Positions 53,130-64,000 of a stretch of 64,000 bases of DNA are shown here, one piece after another (within the stretch, counting starts at the first letter, position 1; each line of letters begins with the position of its first letter). The translations under genes and the position numbers were made by a program. The notes under the pieces are model-generated. The model made no database searches. It was not told the origin of the DNA and saw only the letters and a program-made list of their open reading frames with translations. Where the stretch lies: the NCBI RefSeq assembly GCF_016919175.1, contig NZ_JAFFPU010000033.1, positions 97,309 through 161,308 of the forward strand, written 5' to 3'. Source of the stretch: Leptospira ainlahdjerensis (GTDB lineage: Bacteria > Spirochaetota > Leptospiria > Leptospirales > Leptospiraceae).

Positions 53130-53276
53130 AGATAACTCCCATTTAAAATATTTCGTCTTTGGATCTTGCTAAGGACACTGGTTCCCCCTCTTACATCCAT
53201 ATCCTTGAAGAATGATAAGAGGAAAGGCCCGATTTAGACGTCGTTGTTCCGGATTCATACTAACCGTTTTAGAATC

Positions 53277-53308
53277 TGAAATCAATTACCAGGAGGTAAT
53301 TGATTTCA
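53277..53308. promoter_or_regulatory. Perfect 14-bp inverted repeat upstream of the cupin gene
   Basis: TGAAATCAATTACC (53277-53290), AGGA loop, GGTAATTGATTTCA (53295-53308). No T-tract on either side, so an operator is more likely than a terminator. It sits between the XRE regulator stop and the cupin start. Confidence 0.6.
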
Positions 53309-53397
53309 AAGTTTCAGTTCTTTTCGTTTTTTTGATTCTGAATCAAAGGATTCTTACAAAGATCGGAAAACGAAAGAGTTAAATTTTCGAGATTTTC

Positions 53398-54189
53398 TTA
53401 ACGTGGGTTTCTCTTTTCACATGCGGCTGATTCGGAAAAATCGGAATCGCTAGAAATCAAGTCTCTCATCGTGTTTTCCGTAAAACGGTCGGATGGAACC
53501 CAAGTATAAATTCTATGGGAACGGGTATTGACTTCGAAAGGATGTCCGCTCGCGGCCTGAAGAACTTCAAACATTATAATTCCATTATATTCTAAACGAA
53601 TCGAGATCGGAGCATTGTTACTATTATTAAACCAAGTCGATTCCGGATCGGGAGTTTTTACCGCGCTCTCATAGGGACTTACGAAATTCTCCAAATAGCT
53701 GCATGTAAGAATTCTATGACTAAGCGCTTGAGAATCCAAAAGATGAGGACCGAGTCCGAAATCGCTCAACAAAAACTCGGTAAGGGAAAGACCTTCGGCT
53801 CTAAAGTCAAAACCTTTCAAGGCTGAGATCAAAAGTTTCAGAGCTGGATTCGTCTTAACGACCCGGCTTTCCCAATTCACTATTAAGATCGGTGCGGTTC
53901 CACCGATCTGTTTAAACAAAATCGGATCCGCCGTTTCTGATTCCTCGTTTTTAGGAAATTCAAAATCCGAGGAAAACCCGGCGGCAAGGAACAATATATT
54001 CTTGTAAGGATGGGAAATTTCAAGTGCCTCCGTTAATTTCCGAACCATCTCCCGACCCGGAAGGGCTCTCCCCGATTCTAAAAAACTGAGGTGTTTACTC
54101 GAAATTCCCGCATCCAAAGAAAGATCCAGCTGACTTTTTTTCCGTGAGTTTCGCAAACTTCGCAGAGTGTTTCCAAATGAATTCGACAT
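53398..54189 (-). CDS. XRE-family regulator with MmyB-like ligand-binding domain
   Basis: 263 residues from ATG 54189. HTH_XRE at ~5-60 (GNTLRSLRNSRKKSQLDLSL; AGISSKHLSFLESGRALPGREM), then an MmyB-like domain (APILIVNWESRVVKTNPALKLLI; VNTRSHRIYTWVPSDRFTENTM), a PAS-like fold in regulators of drug-efflux and fatty-acid genes that binds hydrophobic ligands. Same strand as and 268 bases upstream of the cupin gene, hence a candidate regulator of it. Confidence 0.9.
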   Translation of the reverse strand: MSNSFGNTLRSLRNSRKKSQLDLSLDAGISSKHLSFLESGRALPGREMVRKLTEALEISHPYKNILFLAAGFSSDFEFPKNEESETADPILFKQIGGTAPILIVNWESRVVKTNPALKLLISALKGFDFRAEGLSLTEFLLSDFGLGPHLLDSQALSHRILTCSYLENFVSPYESAVKTPDPESTWFNNSNNAPISIRLEYNGIIMFEVLQAASGHPFEVNTRSHRIYTWVPSDRFTENTMRDLISSDSDFSESAACEKRNPR

Positions 54190-54225
54190 AGCCCGCACCG
54201 TTCGGTCCAACTTAGATTGATCCAA

Positions 54226-54981
54226 AAAGAATTTTTCTTATTCTTTTCTTCTTGGAACGTCTTCCCTTCCTGTCTTAAAAGAAAACCAAGAAGAATCGAG
54301 TAGAAGTTTTTATAGGAGATAAACCAAGGATACTTTTTTAGGAAGGAACGACTCACAAGACCAGGACGTCCTCTCGACATTCCGCACTTTGAGAGTCGAT
54401 CCGAAAACGGAAAAAAATTTGTAGGAGCTTCTCCAAGAGGCCTCCATTTTGCTGCCTTTCCCTTTTTAAGAAATAGATTCGATGACAAAAGCTGTGGAGT
54501 TCCCACAATTTTAAGTTTTGGAACAAAGTTTCGGTTCTTTTCGAAAGGTTATCAAATACTTTGTCCCGAACGTTTCGAGCGGGATGATGGATGGAACATT
54601 TTTTTATAGGAGAGTCTGTTTCAGGGCTTTCCAAAAACCCTGGAACGAACGTCCATTGATTCGAGACGACGAGTTTCAAAAATTGTAGGACTCCAATCCA
54701 AATCGAATCAGAATCCTTCTTTTAATAGTAGGAAGGTGTTTCGAAAAAAAGGATCCGTAGGAACTCCCGCTTTTTTTAGGGCGCGCTTTCCGGATATTCT
54801 TTAGCGATTTCTTTTGAAGGTTTGGGATAAAGCTCTCGAGCCGAAAGCCGTTGGGAAAGAAGAAGGATCCATTCCTAAAACGAAAGCGTTTTTTTCAAGG
54901 AGCCGATTTTGACGGATCCGGGATTTTGAAATACCGACCCTTGTCTTGATCGGTATTTCAAATATTTAGAATATTCTAAAC
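54226..54981. other. 750 bp gene-free stretch with GTRGGAACTC boxes and a hairpin
   Basis: Boxes at 54496-54506 (minus) and 54757-54768 (plus), further degenerate GTAGGA elements near 54421 and 54686, and an 11-bp hairpin at 54927-54960. Open frames on the minus strand are long but cross these boxes and show no domain. Confidence 0.6.
54927..54960. terminator. Hairpin after the carboxylase operon
   Basis: TGAAATACCGA (54927-54937) and TCGGTATTTCA (54950-54960) pair perfectly with a 12-base loop. No strong T-tract follows on the minus strand, so intrinsic termination is uncertain. Confidence 0.5.
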
Positions 54982-55490
54982 TTAGGATTTTTTAGAACCT
55001 AAGTTCAATTTTAGAATCAGATCATCCTGAGAGACCATACTTCCTTCCGAGACGGAGACTTCTTCCACGATTCCGTCTCCGGGAGCGAGAATATTGTTTT
55101 CCATCTTCATCGCTTCCACTATGGCAAGAATCGCCCCTTTTTCGACGGATGAACCCGGAGAGACCAAAACACGGATCACCTTTCCGGGCATCGGACTTTT
55201 GATAAGACCTCCGCTCCCCTCTTCGAGGTGAATTTCCCGATTGGAAAGAAGGATTTTCGTATTCCATCCTTTGTAGTGGATGAAGATCTGATTTCCTCTC
55301 CGAAGAATTCTCCAATGATTTCCTGGACCGGAGAATAAACCGTTCCCCTCGCTCTGAAAGTTACGGGAGATTTGAAAGTCATGAGCAACTCCGTCTAACA
55401 GGATCGATACGGAAGTAACCCCGGGAGAACTGGAACGAACCTGGACGGGAATTTCTTCGTCCCTATGTCTAAAACGAAAATTTTCTTCGA

Positions 55491-55494
<4 letters not shown>
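54982..55494 (-). CDS. Biotin carboxyl-carrier subunit of an acyl-CoA carboxylase
   Basis: 170 residues from GTG 55494, which overlaps the stop of the biotin carboxylase gene (GTGA) and has GGGAGG six bases upstream. N-terminal ~90 residues are a helper domain; the biotinyl domain (SPMPGKVIRVLVSPGSSVEKG) contains the biotin Lys in VEAMKMENNI. With AccC it forms the carboxylation half of an acetyl- or propionyl-CoA carboxylase; the carboxyltransferase subunit is not in the window. Confidence 0.92.
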
Positions 55495-56950
<1,456 letters not shown>

Positions 56951-56954
<4 letters not shown>

Positions 56955-57814
56955 GAGGCCAATACCGTTTCCTTTTGAACTTCGGAAGAAAGAGAAGCGT
57001 CTAAAATTTTCTTTTCTCTACTCATCGTTTCAAAAAGGAAGTCCCTGAATTCTTCCCAAGTTCCGAACTTTGTAGGATCGTAATTTCCGATCTGTTTATA
57101 AGCCACCACAAATCCTCTTTCCTTCGTTTGATATCCGGTGATTCCCGATTTTAAAACGACCACAACCGGGATTTTATTTTCAAAAGCGAGTTTGATCATT
57201 CCTTTTTGCATCGGTTGGATCTCTTCGGTATAAGAATTGTGTCCTTCCGGATAAACGATAAACGAAGTCTTGTGCAAACCTTTCAGGAGACTTCTTACCG
57301 AAACCGCGATCGTCGTCGCCTTCGAGGATTCGAAAACCTGCGACCCCATCGCCTTCATCCACCAATACGCGATCAAGGTTTTTTTGATTACTTGGTTTGC
57401 CAAAAAGGGTTTGTTTACGACGAGACAGTCGTAAGGGAAATCGAGTTCGTTTACGTGGTTGATAAAAACCATATATCCCTTTTGAGGAATATTGATTTCA
57501 CCGAGTTTTAGGAATCTGGTTCCCGTCATCCACTGAACCGCTCCACCCCAAGTGGCGGAACCGCGGAGGAAGGCTAAATTCTTTTTCTCTTGGTTGCGAA
57601 TGATCGCAAAAAATAATCCTGCAATCAGACTGGGAAAGGCCAGGCTGAAAACGAGGGGAAGTGTGATCAAATATGTTTTTAAGACAATCCTGCGATAGGA
57701 TTTTGGAAAGCGACCTAAGCGGCTCTCCATAAATTTCAATGGGTTCATCGTGAGCAATTTTTTGAAGGATTCCATTTTTAGAAAAGCTAGTTTTCGAGGG
57801 AATTTAGAATCCAT
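56951..57814 (-). CDS. PlsC-type acyl-glycerol-phosphate acyltransferase
   Basis: 287 residues from ATG 57814 (ATG 57775 and 57910 are also in frame; none has a good ribosome site). Membrane helix at ~55-75 (LPLVFSLAFPSLIAGLFFAI). Acyltransferase motifs NHVNELDFPYD (HX4D) and FIVYPEGHNSYTEE (PEG). Adds a second acyl chain to lysophosphatidic acid. Its 3' end overlaps accC, linking fatty-acid chain supply and phospholipid assembly. Confidence 0.87.
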
Positions 57815-58081
57815 TGTTCGAAGAATCAATCGACCTTGAGAGCGGTTTCCCTCCCCGTTCGAACGTTTTGGACCGAAAGACCGGAAAGACGAGGATGGAA
57901 TTGCAATCAAAATCTGATTCCTTTTTAGGAGTTCCTACAAAGATCGTATTTTCTGGGACAGGAAATTCTTACCTTTTCCCTCGCCAAATCTCCTCCTCCA
58001 AGCAACTATCAAAACCTTACCCGCGAGTAAAGGAGGTACTGAAGCAAGAATTGTCTCTCCCAAAAAATGGGGCTCATCGTA

Positions 58082-58229
58082 GGAGTTCCTACAAGGGAAT
58101 TTTTACTTGCAAAATTAGAATTTTGTGATAGAGGAAGGTCCGCTGTGGTTTTTTCCGCCACCCACCCCTCCACCCGAAATTTGGGCGGGGCGCGCGAGTT
58201 TCACGGAAGAATTGTCGTAGCTCCGACGG
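58082..58229 (-). repeat. Intergenic repeat family, copy C
   Basis: Same order as A and B on the minus strand: GTCGGAGCTACGAC, CGCGCGCCCCGCCC...GGGTGGAGGGGTGGGTGG, CTTCCTCTATCACAAAAT, TTTTGCAAGTAAAA, GTAGGAACTCC. Confidence 0.9.
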
Positions 58230-58255
58230 AAATTCTCCAAAAGAAAAATCCAAAG

Positions 58256-58292
58256 ACGAAAATAAAAAAGCCCGCTTTTGCAGGCGGGCTTT
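58256..58292 (-). terminator. Rho-independent terminator after 58358 gene
   Basis: Minus strand AAAGCCCGC, 8-base loop, GCGGGCTTT then TTTATTTTCG. Confidence 0.88.
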
Positions 58293-58357
58293 CGTTTACC
58301 GAACAGGATTCAGCTTTTTAGAATCGAAGTTCTAAAAGGAACGTCGATTTTTTTGGG

Positions 58358-59461
<1,104 letters not shown>

Positions 59462-59510
59462 CGGTTAACCTTTTCCAAAGTTTCTCCGGATTCAAAGCCC
59501 GGGGCAACAC

Positions 59511-59549
<39 letters not shown>

Positions 59550-59605
59550 GGTGTCCGAATTGACAGCTTACGCTTGTTTTTTTCGGGTTTTTCAAAGATA
59601 AGAAT

Positions 59606-61281
<1,676 letters not shown>

Positions 61282-61283
61282 CC

Positions 61284-62107
61284 ATGTTATCTTATTCTTC
61301 TCGAACTTTTATCAAACGTTCCCTTTTTCTTTTTTTATTCTTTCTTACGGGAATTCTCTCGGCGTCCCCGAAAAAGCCGGGAGTTTTCGAACTCTTGGGC
61401 GGATATCAACCCGACTTTATAAGAAATAAATTCTTTTCCGATTTTATTCCGAAACCGGTGGCTCAATCCGGAAGTCTACCTTCGAGTGGAATCGTTTCCA
61501 AAGAAGACGAAGAAACGGAGACAGAGGAAGAAGAGACGGAAAAAAACGCGGGTTCGTTCTACGACAATCGAAAACCGGAAGTCGGCGTTTGGATGGGAGC
61601 TTCCAATCCTTGGCCCGGAACCGAAACTCAGAAATATTTGGATACCACACTCGGCGGAGGTTTCTTTTTTAGAATCCCTTGGCCTTGGATTTTTTACTTG
61701 GAGATGGGGGCTTTTTACGCCAACTACCTTTCCGCTACGGAAAGAGCTCTGACTACGATTCCCGTTTATCTCGCGTTAGGTTATAAGATTCCTCTTGATC
61801 TTCCAATCTCTTTTATCATTCGAGCCGGCGGCGGAGAAGCGTTTGTCGTCGCGAGACCTTCCAACACTTCTCGTTGGGACCCGATGATGCTAATCGGCTT
61901 GGAGACTAGTTTTGTCGCGGGGAAAAAGATTCGGATTGGAATTCGAATCGATTACAATAAGATCTACGAATCTCAACTGGACGCTCCCGCAGAATCGAAA
62001 TACTTATATGCGAGTCCTTACAGCGATTCCAGACTGCCGAACCCGAACTATTATAGGGTTGTAGACGCTGAGTTTTTCCAATTCGGATTGATGGTGAGTA
62101 TATTCTT

Positions 62108-62111
<4 letters not shown>
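61284..62111 (+). CDS. Predicted outer-membrane beta-barrel protein
   Basis: 275 residues. Signal peptide (LFLFLFFLTGILSAS), an acidic low-complexity linker (DEETETEEEETEK), then alternating amphipathic strands (FFFRIPWPWIFYLEMGAFYANY; IIRAGGGEAFVVARPS; RIGIRIDYNKIYESQL) and a terminal hydrophobic strand ending VSIFL, as in small porin-like barrels. Overlaps the next gene by 4 bases. No named family recognised. Confidence 0.75.
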
Positions 62112-63397
<1,286 letters not shown>

Positions 63398-63451
63398 AAG
63401 CAAAGCTCCGACTTTCATAAGAAAAAAAAAATACCTTCGAGGATTGATTTT

Positions 63452-63609
63452 GTCGTTGTTCCGACGATCTTTCCGTGAAAGTCGCGCGCCCCACCCAAAT
63501 TGGGTGGAGGAGGTGGGTCGGTGGGAAAAATCGGGAAATTTTCCTCTATCAGAAAATTCTAATTCTTTCAAGAAAAATTTCTCCTCCACAGCGTTGTCGT
63601 AACTCCGAC
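63452..63609 (+). repeat. Intergenic repeat family, copy D
   Basis: GTCGTTGTTCCGAC box, CGCGCGCCCCACCCAAATTG..GGGTGGAGG hairpin (perfect CCACCC/GGGTGG stem), CCTCTATCAGAAAAT, and a right-end GTCGTAACTCCGAC box in place of GTAGGAACTCC. Confidence 0.85.
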
Positions 63610-63885
63610 AAATGCGTTCCCTAAGACGGTCGTCCTACCTTCCTCGGCTTCCGGCGATCTATCTAACGTTTCGAACGGAGCGAAACGGCGATAACACCGG
63701 AAACAAAGTGAAACATTCAAAATCAGATATATTCAAAATTTTGAATGTTTCTATGTCTCCATAAAGCTTTATTCAAAATCAAAAAAATTGGGGTCCGGGC
63801 TTAGAACAGAAAAAGATCTCCCGGCGAAGGGGGGAGCGAAAGCCGCAATTTGCGGCTGAAGCGAGGGGGAAGCCTTTCCCCCCGC
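63610..63885. other. Structured gene-free region before the tandem repeats
   Basis: Contains a 14-bp-stem inverted repeat (GAAACATTCAAAAT at 63710-63723 and ATTTTGAATGTTTC at 63738-63751), the near-palindrome AGCCGCAATTTGCGGCT (63841-63857) and a purine/pyrimidine hairpin GGGGGAAGCCTTTCCCCC. No credible gene. Confidence 0.6.
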
Positions 63886-63996
63886 AAAGCGACCCATAGG
63901 AAAGCTTTGCGCTGAGTTATTCAAAGCGACCCATAGGAAAGCTTTGCGCTGAGTTATTCAAAGCGACCCATAGGAAAGCTTTGCGCTGAGTTATTC
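63886..63996. repeat. 37 bp tandem direct repeat, three copies
   Basis: Exact repeats of AAAGCGACCCATAGGAAAGC...GAGTTATTC starting at 63886, 63923 and 63960; a fourth copy would begin at 63997 but the base differs (AAAT), so three copies end here. Each unit holds an AAAGCTTT palindrome and AGCG...CGCT ends. No spacers, so not CRISPR; a VNTR-type locus is likely. Confidence 0.92.
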
Positions 63997-64000
63997 AAAT

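Larger units (their letters stand above)
57815..58357. other. Intergenic stretch with repeat copy C, a box and a terminator
   Basis: Holds a GTAGGAACTCC box (57928-57938, minus), repeat copy C (58082-58229, minus) and the terminator at 58256-58292. Confidence 0.7.

Noticed and set aside
54353..54679. 108-codon minus-strand frame in the gap before the carboxylase operon
   Set aside because: Crosses two repeat boxes and shows no family resemblance.
63886..63996. CRISPR-like 37-bp repeats
   Set aside because: Direct tandem copies without spacers.

Overview
The window looks like a piece of a pathogenic-clade Leptospira chromosome. The basis is gene content (a spirochaete nonulosonate/O-antigen locus, FYDLN zinc-ribbon protein, Hsp20 pair, Omp85-like proteins, many lipoproteins with loose spirochaetal lipoboxes), the lysine-rich histone-like tails, and intergenic DNA full of GTRGGAACTC boxes. 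The species cannot be fixed from the sequence alone. No tRNA, rRNA, CRISPR array, prophage or insertion sequence was seen.

Region 1 (1-17,000, minus strand) is a surface-polysaccharide locus, read from right to left: a MarR-type regulator with a palindromic divergent promoter region, GDP-fucose synthase, a Wzz-like chain-length protein, an O-antigen polymerase/ligase-like membrane protein carrying a G9 tract, an ABC flippase, then a tightly coupled operon for a nonulosonic (pseudaminic-type) acid: PseC, aldo/keto reductase, a SpsF-aminomutase-like fusion, PseG, a formyltransferase where PseH would be expected, PseI, an FAD protein fused to a cysteine-dioxygenase-like cupin, a second SpsF, a Gfo/Idh oxidoreductase and a DegT aminotransferase cut by the window edge. 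PseB is not in the window.

Region 2 (17,000-21,000) holds a histone H1-like gene, a 13-unit 26-27 bp minisatellite, two CIRCE-like operators in front of two Hsp20 genes, a DUF486 membrane protein and TrmO. Region 3 (21,000-27,000) is a copper-oxidation operon (SCO1, two-domain multicopper oxidase, PLDc_N-like membrane protein, cupredoxin/beta-helix/membrane fusion) followed by an orphan HWE/HisKA_2 kinase. Region 4 (27,000-41,500) is mostly housekeeping: cysteine synthase, class I aldolase, a REC-PAS-kinase protein with an eroded ATP site, CBS protein, CheW, a 30-residue AURKAIP1/COX24-like protein, ManC, SPFH protein, Hfq, MiaA and the FYDLN protein. Region 5 (41,800-64,000) carries PdxJ, an S41 protease, NadB, two paralogous Omp85-like barrels around a DUF1566 lipoprotein, an M23 peptidase, a cupin protein and XRE regulator, a biotin carboxylase/carrier pair, PlsC, DUF2225, TruA with an apparent AUA start, an outer-membrane protein and a large lipoprotein.

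The most unusual non-coding signal is a family of about 145 bp intergenic repeats (four clear copies and one decayed) with a GC-rich hairpin, a conserved CTCTATCA core, a GTCG...CGAC palindrome at one end and a GTAGGAACTCC box at the other; the same box recurs alone in other intergenic regions and within the minisatellite.
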